64,000 bases of DNA from JADFRG01 sp048054495 (GCA_048054495.1 JBGMQN010000131.1:1-64000), one strand, 5' to 3'. Shown: positions 16,778 to 24,735, counted from the first letter of the stretch. Translations and numbers: made by a program. Notes: generated from the letters alone by a model not told the origin.

Positions 16778-17664
16778 TGTCATCACTAAGGACCCCTGAC
16801 GAACGGTTTGAGAATTTGCCCGGCTTTCCGTTTGCCCCGCATTACCTGGAAATCGGGGAAAATCGGATTCACTACGTGGACGAAGGAGAGGGCGAGGTCG
16901 TGCTGTGTCTGCATGGCGAGCCCTCGTGGTCCTACCTTTACCGCAAAATGATCCCGCTTCTTACGCCGCGTTATCGCGTGCTGGCCATGGATTTCCCCGG
17001 CTTTGGCCGCTCCGATAAGCCGGCCAAGAAGGAAGACTATTCTTTTGCACTGCATCGCGACACCTTGACCGAATTCATTGAGGCGCTCGACCTTCGAGAG
17101 CTCAATATGGTGGTGCAGGACTGGGGCGGGCTGATCGGTCTTACCGTGGCCAGTGAGATGCCGGAGCGCATGGCGCGTCTGGTGATCATGAACACCGGGC
17201 TGCCCGATGGGACCAGTCGCATGCCGGACTCTTTTCATCGCTGGCTGGAGTTTTCGCAAGGATTGAGCGACATGCCGATCAAACGCATCATAAGAGGCGG
17301 ACTGGGCAAGGCGGACCAGATCTCGCCGGAGGAACTGGCCGCCTACGAGGCGCCATTCCCGGATGTTACCTACAAGGCGGGCGCCATGGTCTGGCCCTCG
17401 CTGGTTCCGCTCTCGCCCAAGGACCCGGGCGCGGCCCAGATGCACGCCGCGCGCGAGGTCCTATCCACATGGAAAAAGCCGGTCTTGGTGATGTTTTCCG
17501 ACTCGGATCCCGTGACGCGGGGGGGGCATATTTTCTTCCGCCAGCTCATACCTGCCGCGCGTGAACAGCCGCGCATCACGATCGAGGGCGCGGGTCACTT
17601 CCTGCAAGAAGACTCGGGCGAAGAAGTCGCGGGGCAAATCCTGGAATTCTTCGATCGAAGCTAG
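16777..17664 (+). CDS. Haloalkane dehalogenase-like alpha/beta hydrolase
   Basis: Cytoplasmic alpha/beta hydrolase of 295 residues. Motifs fit the haloalkane dehalogenase subfamily: oxyanion HGEPSWSYLYRKMIP, DFPGFGRSDKPAKKEDYSF, nucleophile elbow VVQDWGGLIGL with Asp115 followed by the halide-binding-type Trp, and the catalytic His274 in GAGHFLQEDSGEE. An Asp nucleophile rather than Ser is what separates dehalogenases and epoxide hydrolases from esterases. Coupled to plsC by a 1-bp overlap. Real substrate is unknown; many family members have no proven dehalogenase activity. Confidence 0.85.
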   Translation: MSSLRTPDERFENLPGFPFAPHYLEIGENRIHYVDEGEGEVVLCLHGEPSWSYLYRKMIPLLTPRYRVLAMDFPGFGRSDKPAKKEDYSFALHRDTLTEFIEALDLRELNMVVQDWGGLIGLTVASEMPERMARLVIMNTGLPDGTSRMPDSFHRWLEFSQGLSDMPIKRIIRGGLGKADQISPEELAAYEAPFPDVTYKAGAMVWPSLVPLSPKDPGAAQMHAAREVLSTWKKPVLVMFSDSDPVTRGGHIFFRQLIPAAREQPRITIEGAGHFLQEDSGEEVAGQILEFFDRS

Positions 17665-17689
17665 GGCGCTTCAATGCATTGAAACGCCC
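17664..17689. repeat. Inverted repeat between convergent genes
   Basis: GGGCG, one mismatch, then the palindrome TTCAATGCATTGAA, one base and CGCCC: a long, nearly perfect hairpin that overlaps the hydrolase stop and lies 90 bp beyond the kinase stop. No T-tract follows on either strand. It could stop transcription from both sides or act as a processing signal. Confidence 0.45.
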
Positions 17690-17780
17690 AGCGCGGCGAA
17701 GGCTGGGGCATCACTTACAGCCACAGTCACCATCAGCCGCGCGGGTGATCAACTGCGTCGGCGAGCCACCTTTGGCGGAT

Positions 17781-19748
17781 CTAAGGCCTCCACGCCGGCT
17801 GATACTCGGCCGCGGTGTGGCTGGTAAGTCGCATGGGTTGGCCTCCATTTTTGGTCATGATATAGATGTCGTGGTTGGCCGCATCCCGCCAGGTCTCGAA
17901 GGCTATCCACTGCCCGTCAGGTGACCAAGCCGGGCCGTCGTTCGGGCCTTTATCTGAAATCCTCACTGCACCAAAGCCAACTGAATCCCATGGGACGACC
18001 CAGATATGTTGATTGGAGGCATAGGCGATCAAGTTGCCCTGGGGTGACCAACCGGGTTCGTTGGCCACCTGCTCGCGGGTCACTTGATCTGGATTTGAAC
18101 CGGTGAATGAGCCATCCGCAAATACCCAGAAAATGGTGGCACTGCCCGCGCGCGAAGTATTCATCAGAGCCAATCGGTCTCCACTCGGCGACCAACTCGG
18201 CTGACGATCGCGTGCGGTCCCGCGGCTGATTTTCACCGGCGCGCGGCCATCGGGCCCAGCCATCCAGAGCGATGGCTGGTTGTTTTCCAGATAGGTGAAC
18301 GCGATCCCCTGCTCGGACCAATCCGCGTCGTAGACCCCGCCCACTAAGCTGATCAAAGGCGAAATCCCGCTTCCGTCAGCGTTCATGACGTAGATGGCGG
18401 CATTGGGATACCGGTCGCGTTTCTCACGGCAGGGTGAGGTAAACAGCAGACGCTCGCCGTCGGGGGACCAGCTTGGCTGGCAAGCGCCATCGGCCAGGGT
18501 CGTAAGCTGTGTTAGGTTCTCTCCATTTAGATCGACCAGGAAGACTTGGGGCAACCCGAAGCGCTCGCTGGCAAAGGCAATCTGTCCGGGCCCGCCGCCT
18601 CTGGGAGTTGCGGCGGGGGTCGGGCTCTCGGCGGGAGCAGGTACTTCGGTTGGCACCGGAGTTGCCGTGGGCTCGGGAGGATCGGTTGGCTCCTCGGTAG
18701 GACCCGCCGCCGCTACGAACGGCTCGTCGGTGGAGGTCGGCAAGGGGGCCTCGGTAGGCGGAGGCGAGCCGCCGCTCCCAGGGACCTTTCCGGTTAGCAG
18801 CAGTGTGCCTCCTACGCCGATCGCCAGCAGCACGACCGCCCCGATAATGATGGGCATGATCGAACGGCGAGCAGCAGGCGCTTTGACCGGCTGCGCCGGG
18901 GCGGCCGCGGCCAGCTTAGTGGCGGGACTATGAACCACGGTCTTCGCCGCAAGCAGCGCGGCCTCGAATGCCTCTGCGCTCTCGAATCGGTCCTCCGGTT
19001 TGACTTCCGTGGCGCGCTCGATCGCGGCCGCCACATGAGGCGAGACACGCGGATTGAGATCGCGCACGGCGATCAGACGTTCCTTGCCCATTGCGCGCCG
19101 CAACCCGTCCGCCGGAACCTTGTTCGTTAGCAGGTTGTAGAGCGTAGCTCCGAATGAGTAAACATCCGTGCGCGGATCGGTACGGCCTTGCCCGTATTGC
19201 TCGGGCGGGGCAAAGCCTGGCGTGAAGGCCTTCGCGCCAACCGTCGTGCTTTTGGTGGAGTCGTATTCCTTCGCAAGACCAAAGTCCACCAGCATCGCCC
19301 GGCCCGCAGTCGTGATCTTGATGTTGGCGGGCTTGACATCGCGATGGATGACGGGCGGCTGCCTGGCGTGCAGGTACTTGAGGGCCTCAAGGATCTGAAT
19401 CGCCCAATCCATGACAGTCTCCTCGTCCAGGGGGCCTTCGTTCTTTTCAAGTATTTCCCGTCCGTCATCGCCTTCGATGTAATCCATGACCAGGTACTGT
19501 CCCTGGCCCTCGACAACGAAGTGATCCATCACCCGCGGCAATCCGGGGTGGCGCAGCTCGAAAAGCAAGTGTGCCTCGCGTTGGAACTGGCGCGCAGACT
19601 CGGCCGAGACGAAGAAGTTCTCCTTAACCGCCACCTCAACGTCCAGATTCCGATCGTGCGCACGATAGACGGCACCCATTCCGCCTCCGCCCCGCTGCTC
19701 GAGGATCCGATAGCGTTTGTTAAGTAGTGTGTTGGGTTCTAGAGACAT
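17781..19748 (-). CDS. Ser/Thr protein kinase with extracytoplasmic TolB-like propeller
   Basis: Single-pass membrane kinase of 655 residues. The N-terminal Hanks-type domain (about 10-270) has the Gly loop EQRGGGGMGAVYRA, the Lys in VAVKENFF, catalytic HRDVKPANI, DFG in LVDFGLAKEY and APE-like FAPPEQYGQG. A TM segment follows (about 295-318, IMPIIIGAVVLLAIGVGGTL), then a Pro/Thr/Glu-rich linker and at least five PD40/TolB-type beta-propeller repeats with SWSPDG-type motifs (QPSWSPDGERLLF, PAWSPDGQWIAFE). The propeller is probably the outside sensor. It is a single-gene unit with no cognate phosphatase nearby. Confidence 0.92.
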   Translation of the reverse strand: MSLEPNTLLNKRYRILEQRGGGGMGAVYRAHDRNLDVEVAVKENFFVSAESARQFQREAHLLFELRHPGLPRVMDHFVVEGQGQYLVMDYIEGDDGREILEKNEGPLDEETVMDWAIQILEALKYLHARQPPVIHRDVKPANIKITTAGRAMLVDFGLAKEYDSTKSTTVGAKAFTPGFAPPEQYGQGRTDPRTDVYSFGATLYNLLTNKVPADGLRRAMGKERLIAVRDLNPRVSPHVAAAIERATEVKPEDRFESAEAFEAALLAAKTVVHSPATKLAAAAPAQPVKAPAARRSIMPIIIGAVVLLAIGVGGTLLLTGKVPGSGGSPPPTEAPLPTSTDEPFVAAAGPTEEPTDPPEPTATPVPTEVPAPAESPTPAATPRGGGPGQIAFASERFGLPQVFLVDLNGENLTQLTTLADGACQPSWSPDGERLLFTSPCREKRDRYPNAAIYVMNADGSGISPLISLVGGVYDADWSEQGIAFTYLENNQPSLWMAGPDGRAPVKISRGTARDRQPSWSPSGDRLALMNTSRAGSATIFWVFADGSFTGSNPDQVTREQVANEPGWSPQGNLIAYASNQHIWVVPWDSVGFGAVRISDKGPNDGPAWSPDGQWIAFETWRDAANHDIYIMTKNGGQPMRLTSHTAAEYQPAWRP

Positions 19749-20026
19749 GGGTTACGCGGTTTCAGGTCACAGGTAAACATAAGCTTCCGTCTGATGGATA
19801 GGGACCCGGAGAACCAGGCCCGTTCCCACCGATTCCAAGCTCGCTCTACGCTCCCCCCTACTGGAGGTCACAAGGACCGGGTGGTGGCCGGACCTAGGTT
19901 GGTAAATCCTTTGAGGTGCGTTGGGCGCGTCTGCCCCCTGGTGATCTTTATATCATTGAACAGGGCACCTTTCAACGAATCGAGCCGCGCCGGTCACTTC
20001 TGGTTGGCCGACAGCCCTCGCTGGCA

Positions 20027-20048
20027 GCCTCCCCCGCGCGGGGGAGGC
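20027..20048. repeat. Perfect 22-bp GC-rich palindrome
   Basis: GCCTCCCCCG followed by CG and CGGGGGAGGC is a perfect inverted repeat, 62 bp before the LexA box. There is no T-tract, so it is not a standard intrinsic terminator. It could insulate the SOS operon or bind a dimeric protein. Confidence 0.5.
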
Positions 20049-20109
20049 CATATCCCACGCCTGGTTCCCCCGTTCATGGGATGGTGATTCTCACTCCCAA
20101 TGCGTAAAG

Positions 20110-20125
20110 TAGAACACACGTTCTA
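20110..20125 (+). promoter_or_regulatory. LexA-type SOS box upstream of the PolB2-like operon
   Basis: TAGAACACACGTTCTA: arms TAGAAC and GTTCTA identical to those at 10955-10970, with another 4-bp centre. It matches the GAAC-N4-GTTC LexA consensus of Gram-positive bacteria and lies 104 bp before the RecA-like start. Two independent copies with the same 12 arm bases in 64 kb, one at a DNA polymerase operon, argue strongly for LexA control. Confidence 0.82.
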
Positions 20126-20229
20126 ATCACTGCTCCCTGAGTATCCCGCGAACGTTCTCGGCCGGAGTGGAGGGAGGGACGTTCTACCGCAGAGGGCCGG
20201 CCCTCCTTAGCCCCTCAACTGGAGATCTC

Positions 20230-20802
20230 ATGCTTCTGACCCCCCAGCCTCTTGTCCCCCCAGCGGTATTGGCCGCCGCTCAGCAGCCATGCTTTTCGCT
20301 GATATGGGGCGCACACACTCCGACTCAGACGCTGCTCACGATGTTCACGTGGCTGGCCGCCCGCGGCGAAAGGCCGCGGGTATTCGACGGGGGCAACCGC
20401 TTCGACGGATACTTCGTGGCCCGGATGGCTCGCCGCATGACCCCCCAGCCCGAGGCTGTATTGGGCCGCCTGTGCCTGTCGCGCGCTTTCACCTGTTACC
20501 AGCTGGCGCAACTAATTGAGGAAGCGCACGCCAGTCTCTCGCCAGTGCTGATCCTTGACCTGCTGAACACTTTTTATGACGAGAGTGTCCCACTGCGAGA
20601 TGTCGAGCGATTGCTCACCCAGGTGATAGCGCATCTGAAGCGGCTGGCTGCCGTAGGTCCGGTCGTTGTTGGAGCTCGGGAACCGAAGACGATGGTAAAG
20701 GAGCGCTGGAAGCTGCTCGAGCAATTGCAGGTCGCGGCGGACACGACCTGGATGTTGCGTCCGCCAACGGCAGAGGCCGTCGAGCAACCACGGCTGCTCT
20801 AG
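20230..20802 (+). CDS. RecA-fold protein with degenerate Walker A, ImuA-like position
   Basis: First gene of the LexA-boxed operon, 190 residues from ATG 20230, which has GGAG six bases upstream; a GTG at 20167 would add 21 residues without a ribosome site. The layout is a RecA/RadA-type core: Walker A position LIWGAHTPTQTLLTMF (residues 25-40), where the G-x4-G-K-T pattern has become G27-x4-T32-Q33-T34, so the lysine is lost; GERPRVFDGGNRFDGYF after it; RAFTCYQLAQLIEEAH; and Walker B strand SPVLILDLLNTFYDE with Asp110. ATP hydrolysis is therefore doubtful. By position and fold it resembles ImuA of SOS mutagenesis cassettes or the RadA-like proteins near PolB2 genes. Identity by motif only. 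Confidence 0.7.
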   Translation: MLLTPQPLVPPAVLAAAQQPCFSLIWGAHTPTQTLLTMFTWLAARGERPRVFDGGNRFDGYFVARMARRMTPQPEAVLGRLCLSRAFTCYQLAQLIEEAHASLSPVLILDLLNTFYDESVPLRDVERLLTQVIAHLKRLAAVGPVVVGAREPKTMVKERWKLLEQLQVAADTTWMLRPPTAEAVEQPRLL

Positions 20803-20819
20803 GAACGGAGATTCGTCGC

Positions 20820-21092
20820 ATGGGACGCACCCTTCCCTCTATTACCCAGGCCTTCCTGCAGGAGCAGGCCTCCCTCGCGCGATTTCGGCGCGCGCTGCGA
20901 CGAGAGGACCAGCGCGCCCTAGACGATCTTCTGGCCTCCGCGCGGCATCACCTGGCGGCTTCCGCCTACGCCTCCCATCTGCTTCCGTTTGAGATCATGC
21001 TGCTGGCCATGCTGGTGGAGGAACACAAGCACCTCCTGCGGCTGCAGGGCGAACTGGATACCTTGCTGAGCCAGGCGCGGTCTCGGGAGTAG
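20820..21092 (+). CDS. Small helical protein of the SOS polymerase operon
   Basis: Protein of 90 residues, predicted almost wholly alpha-helical, basic at the start (RFRRALRREDQRALDDLLAS) and more hydrophobic later (ASHLLPFEIMLLAMLVEEHK), with no Cys and no TM segment. I know no named domain for it. It lies 17 bp after the RecA-like gene and 2 bp before the polymerase start, so the three are surely co-transcribed. A bridging or loading subunit between the other two is a reasonable guess only. Confidence 0.75.
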   Translation: MGRTLPSITQAFLQEQASLARFRRALRREDQRALDDLLASARHHLAASAYASHLLPFEIMLLAMLVEEHKHLLRLQGELDTLLSQARSRE

Positions 21093-21094
21093 CT

Positions 21095-23682
21095 ATGTCG
21101 ACCCTCTTCGCCTGGCTCTTCGACGCCTATCCCTCTGGCAGCGGAATGTCGGTGTGGTTGATCGACCGCGAGGGTCGACCACACGAACTGCATGACACGT
21201 TCAGCCCGCGCTTCTATGCCCAGGGATCGCGAGATCGATTGCGTGCGCTGAGTGCGGCCCTTACTAGAAGGCGCGCTCCGGTCGAGCTGCGGCTGACCGA
21301 GCGCCTCGATCTGTTCCTGGATCGGAAGATAGAAGTGTTGGAAGTGCGCGTGCGAATTCCCGGTGAGCTTCCACGTCTCTTTCGGCAGGCGAGCCGGGCC
21401 TTCCCCGACCTCACCTACTACGACGCCGACATTCCCTTGCCCCAGCGGTACGTTCTCGCGCGCGAGCTCTTCCCGCTCGCCTACTGCGCGATCGACCAAT
21501 CGCAGGGTCGCGTCCAGCGCATCGAAGCGCTCGACACCCCTTGGGATACAGACTACGAGCTCCCTCCGCTGCGGGTTATGACCCTCCGTTTGGATGGAGA
21601 TCTTCAGGATCCTACTCGCTCCGTCGCGGCTGAGTCAGATAAGGGAAAGTGTAGGGATTTGCTGGTCGAGGTCGAACGGCAGCGCTACCGCTTTCCGCGA
21701 CGGAAGGGTCGTCAGTTGGTGCTTGGTCTGCGCCACCTGCTCGAGCGATTCGACCCTGACGTCTTGATCAGNNNNNNNNNNNNNNNNNNNNNNNNNNNNN
21801 NNNNNNNNNNNNNNNNNNNNNNNNNNNNNNNNNNNNNNNNNNNNNNNNNNNNNNNNNNNNNNNNNNNNNNNTGGTGCTTGGTCTGCGCCACCTGCTCGAG
21901 CGATTCGACCCTGACGTCTTGATCAGTGCGTACGGAGACAACTACATCCTGCCTCGCCTTCTGCGCCTGTCGCGTCACTACGGAATCCGTCTGCCGCTCA
22001 ACCGAGATCCCAGGCAGGCGGTTCAGCACAAAGGAGCCCATTCTTACTTCTCGTACGGCAGGATCTTGTTCCGTAACGAACAGCACACCTTGTTCGGTCG
22101 CTGGCACCTGGACCGGCAGAACGCGTTTCTCACCAATTACTACGGACTCGATGGCATCCTGGAAATCGCGCGGGTCAGCGGGCTCCCGGTACAGACCGTG
22201 GCGCGTGTCTCCACGGGAACTGGGATCAGTGCCATGCAGGTGGCCACCGCACACCGCCGCGGTGTTCTGGTGCCCTGGCAGAAACGGCAACCCGAATCTC
22301 TCAAAACCGGCTTAGATCTGTTTGCGGCCGACAAAGGGGGTCTGGTCTATTTGCCGATTGCCGGGCTGTATGAGGGTGTGGCTGAACTGGACTTCACCGC
22401 CATGTATCCCAGCATCATGGTGCATTTCAACGTCTCCCCTGAGACGGTGGGGGCCCAGTGCTGCGAAGGCGAGAAGGTGCCCGAGCTTGGAACGTCGATC
22501 TGCAGGCACCGCGTGGGTCTGGTTCCGGAGACACTCGCCCCCTTGTTGGAGAAGCGCAACCGCTATAAAGACATGATCCGAGAGCTGCCGCCGGGCGATC
22601 CGAAGCGGCAGCGTTTCGAGCGGCGCTACTCTGCTCACAAGTGGCTGCTGGTGACTTGCTTTGGCTACTTGGGCTACAAGAACGCCCGCTTCGGCCGGAT
22701 TGAGGCTCACGAGGCAGTCAACGCCTACGGGCGGGAGGTCCTGCTGCAGGCCAAGGAGTTGGTCGAGCAGGCTGGTTACCGAGTGCTGCACCTTTATGTG
22801 GATGGGCTTTGGATCCAGAGAGAGGGGGCCGATCGAGCGGACTACGAGCGACTGCTGAATCGTATTCAAACCCAGACCGGTCTTCGAGTGGGCTTAGAGG
22901 GCATCTACAGCTGGCTGGCCTTCCTGCCCTCCCGAACTGAGCCCAGAATCGCAGTCGCCAACCGCTACTTTGGGGCCTATGAGGATGGCTCGGTCAAGGT
23001 GCGCGGCGTGGAGGCCCGTCGCCACGACACGCCGCCCTTCATAAAGGATGCCCAGCTTGAGATGTTGGCCCTGCTGTCCCAGGCCCGAGGGATCGACGGT
23101 TTTCGAGCTGCCGTCCCGCGAGTAGTGGCATGCGCACAGGAGAAGCTGAGGGCGCTGCGTGCAGGCGAGATTTCGACCAGAGACCTGGTGGTTACTCACC
23201 GTTTGTCTCGCCGGCCGGAAGAGTACCGCGTGCGTACCCCCGCAGCCCGCGTGGCACAGCAGCTGACCGAGGCCGGGGTCGAGCTCAGCCCGGGTGAGAT
23301 GCTGCGCTTCGTGTACGTGCCCGGTCCAGAGAAGGTCCGTGCCTGGGAGGGTGACCCAGGCGATCAGCCCTACGATGTGGGAGCCTATGTCGAGCTGCTC
23401 ACCCGGGCGGTTGAGAGTTTGCTGGCCGCGGTTGGGGTTGATCGCTCCACGCTGGAGACGTGGCTGCTGGGTCAGGCCGGGTATTGGGGACCTCCAGGGG
23501 CTCTCCCGCCTCCAGGCACGGACATTCGCTTTCCACTCTTTGCTGGATCGTCGATTCGACCGCTCGTGCGGGTAGAGGGTGCTGCGAGCGGTGCTAGTAG
23601 TGGAGACTTGTTCTCAGATGTGCGTCCTGCGGAGGGTATTGCGCTCGCGGTGGATTACAAGACGCCGATCGGAGCGGAATGA
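21095..23682 (+). CDS. PolB2/Dpo2-like family-B DNA polymerase with altered catalytic motifs
   Basis: Removing the false gap (155 nt) joins two frames into one 810-residue protein. The C-terminal half is a family-B polymerase palm: motif A ELDFTAMYPSIMVHFN with Asp381 and the steric-gate Tyr; motif B region HKWLLVTCFGYLGYKNARFG (Lys464, lacking the usual Asn and with Phe for Tyr); motif C LHLYVDGLWIQ, where D-T-D has become D518-G-L520, so the second, metal-binding Asp is lost. In the exonuclease region the D-x-E motif is absent (PLRVMTLRLDGD) and the second motif reads YGDNYILP. These changes are those of the so-called inactivated archaeal PolB2 clade, which has some bacterial members; Sulfolobus Dpo2 nevertheless is reported active and damage-linked. 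Activity here is unproven. Confidence 0.85.
21717..21926. other. Scaffold gap inside the polymerase gene
   Basis: One hundred N (21772-21871) between identical 55-bp copies (21717-21771 and 21872-21926). Collapsing one copy and the Ns joins the N-terminal and C-terminal parts of the polymerase in one frame without a stop. Confidence 0.93.
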
Positions 23683-24041
23683 GAGCCAGCGGCATCCAGC
23701 TCTTGCTCGTGATCCTCGGCCTGGTACTCAGCGCGGCTCTCATGTCGAGCCCTCTGGAACTGTGGTCCGCGGCGCTCTCGCTGCTTACCCTCATGGTTAC
23801 TCTGATTGCCTTCTCTACCTGGGTGCATAGTCGAACAGTACGCTCCCGGAGCATTCTCTTGAACGGTGCGGCAGTTTTGCTGGCCGCCGCGCTGTGGTTG
23901 GAATTCATCCTCACAGCGGTGGAATCGCCGCTGCGCTGGCTGCTCGCGATCGCACTTGCCTGGATGATGACCCCCTTTGCCGCCTTTGGCCTGGCCTTCC
24001 TTGCGGAGAGAATCTTCATGGGCTCCCATAGGTCAGGCTGA
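23679..24041 (+). CDS. Small four-helix membrane protein ending the SOS operon
   Basis: Protein of 120 residues with about four hydrophobic segments (LLLVILGLVLSAALM, LELWSAALSLLTLMVTLIAF, LLNGAAVLLAAALWLEFI and LLAIALAWMMTPFAAFGLAF). Its ATG overlaps the polymerase stop by four bases (ATGA), so it should be co-translated. I recognise no family. If induced with the operon it could be a membrane response to DNA damage, but a chance neighbour in the transcript is equally possible. Confidence 0.65.
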   Translation: MRASGIQLLLVILGLVLSAALMSSPLELWSAALSLLTLMVTLIAFSTWVHSRTVRSRSILLNGAAVLLAAALWLEFILTAVESPLRWLLAIALAWMMTPFAAFGLAFLAERIFMGSHRSG

Positions 24042-24062
24042 TCCGCGTGACAAAGAGCTTGA

Positions 24063-24092
24063 TTGACCTGCATTCCGATCGCGTGGTATTAT
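24063..24092 (+). promoter_or_regulatory. Promoter of the infC-rpmI-rplT operon
   Basis: TTGACC (24063-24068), 18 bp, TATTAT (24087-24092). Transcription would start near 24099, leaving a leader of about 54 bases before the infC start. The TTG at 24063 is therefore a -35 element, not a start codon. Confidence 0.7.
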
Positions 24093-24099
24093 GCTCGCG

Positions 24100-24128
24100 A
24101 GCCGCTCGGGCGCGTGTTGAGCGGCTTT
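24100..24128 (+). promoter_or_regulatory. Hairpin in the infC leader
   Basis: AGCCGCTC and GAGCGGCT form an 8-bp stem across an 11-base loop, followed by TTT, directly at the predicted 5' end of the infC mRNA and ending 11 bases before the GGGAGG ribosome site. It may stabilise or regulate the message. Confidence 0.5.
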
Positions 24129-24152
24129 GATGGCCTTTGGGAGGTTCTCAAC

Positions 24153-24668
24153 ATCAGCGCATCTGACTACCGGATTAACCAGTACATCAGGGTGCCACAA
24201 GTCCGCTTGATCGACGCGGACGGTGAAAACAAGGGCGTCGTGACCATTGATGAGGCGCGCTCCGCAGCGGATTCCGCCGATTTGGATCTTGTGGAAGTTG
24301 CGCCAAAAGCAGAACCACCGGTGGTCCGCGTTCTCGATTTTGGGAAGTTCCTCTACGAGCAATCTAAGAAGGATCGAGAGGCGCGCAAGGCACAGACCAG
24401 GGTAGAGGTCAAGGAGATCCGGCTGCGGCCAAAGACCTCCGAACATCATCGGTCCTTCAAGGTTAAGAATGCCCGACGCTGGCTGATCGAGGGCAAGAAG
24501 GTGCTGGCCCGCATTCGGTTTCGAGGGCGTGAGATTACTTATCCGGAGATCGCGCTGGAGGATTTGAAGCAGATCGCGGAAGAGTTGGCAGACGTAGGAA
24601 TGATCGAACAGGCGCCCCGCATGGAGGGGCGGACCATGTTCATGGTGCTCACACCAATAAAGAAGTAA
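24153..24668 (+). CDS. infC: Translation initiation factor IF-3, apparent AUC start
   Basis: IF-3 binds the 30S subunit and checks start-codon pairing. From codon 24153 the protein has 171 residues, the normal IF-3 length, with both domains: N-terminal DYRINQYIRVPQVRLID and linker, then the C-terminal RNA-binding part RPKTSEHHRSFKVKNARRWL and RIRFRGREI. No ATG, GTG or TTG lies at the right place: GGGAGG at 24139-24144 is eight bases before ATC at 24153. Rare starts (AUU in E. coli) are the classic basis for IF-3 autoregulation, so AUC fits. Upstream in-frame GTG/TTG codons (24114, 24117) fall in the leader hairpin and lack a ribosome site. Confidence 0.93.
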   Translation: MSASDYRINQYIRVPQVRLIDADGENKGVVTIDEARSAADSADLDLVEVAPKAEPPVVRVLDFGKFLYEQSKKDREARKAQTRVEVKEIRLRPKTSEHHRSFKVKNARRWLIEGKKVLARIRFRGREITYPEIALEDLKQIAEELADVGMIEQAPRMEGRTMFMVLTPIKK

Positions 24669-24688
24669 ACCAGAGCCCTGGCAAACCG

Positions 24689-24718
24689 CCGCCGGGCAGT
24701 TTGGAGCCCGGCGGTTTT
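24689..24718 (+). terminator. Terminator or attenuator between infC and rpmI
   Basis: CCGCCGGGC, an 8-base loop and GCCCGGCGG form a perfect 9-bp stem followed by TTTT, between the infC stop and the rpmI ribosome site. As rpmI and rplT follow without another promoter that I can see, it probably tunes read-through. Confidence 0.65.
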
Positions 24719-24735
24719 CATGAAAGGCAGTAGGG

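Larger units (their letters stand above)
19749..20229. other. Intergenic region ahead of the SOS polymerase operon
   Basis: This 481-bp region holds no convincing gene: open frames are short and not protein-like. It contains a perfect 22-bp GC palindrome (20027-20048), a LexA box (20110-20125), a second short GAACGTTC motif near 20151 and the ribosome site of the RecA-like gene. The kinase gene leaves to the left, so promoters for both directions should lie here; I see no clear -35/-10 pair for either. Confidence 0.6.

Noticed and set aside
19794..20087. A 97-codon open frame between the kinase and the SOS operon
   Set aside because: Composition is not protein-like, no ribosome site, and it spans the GC palindrome.
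20149..20160. Second LexA box GAACGTTC near the RecA-like gene
   Set aside because: The half-sites have no 4-bp spacer, so it does not match the LexA operator.
20820..21092. Sliding-clamp binding motif QASLARF in the 90-aa protein, and GDLF near the polymerase C-terminus
   Set aside because: Neither fits the bacterial clamp consensus well enough; such short matches occur by chance.
24063..24152. TTG at 24063 as infC start with 30 extra residues
   Set aside because: The codon is part of a -35 box, the extension is not IF-3-like and has no ribosome site.
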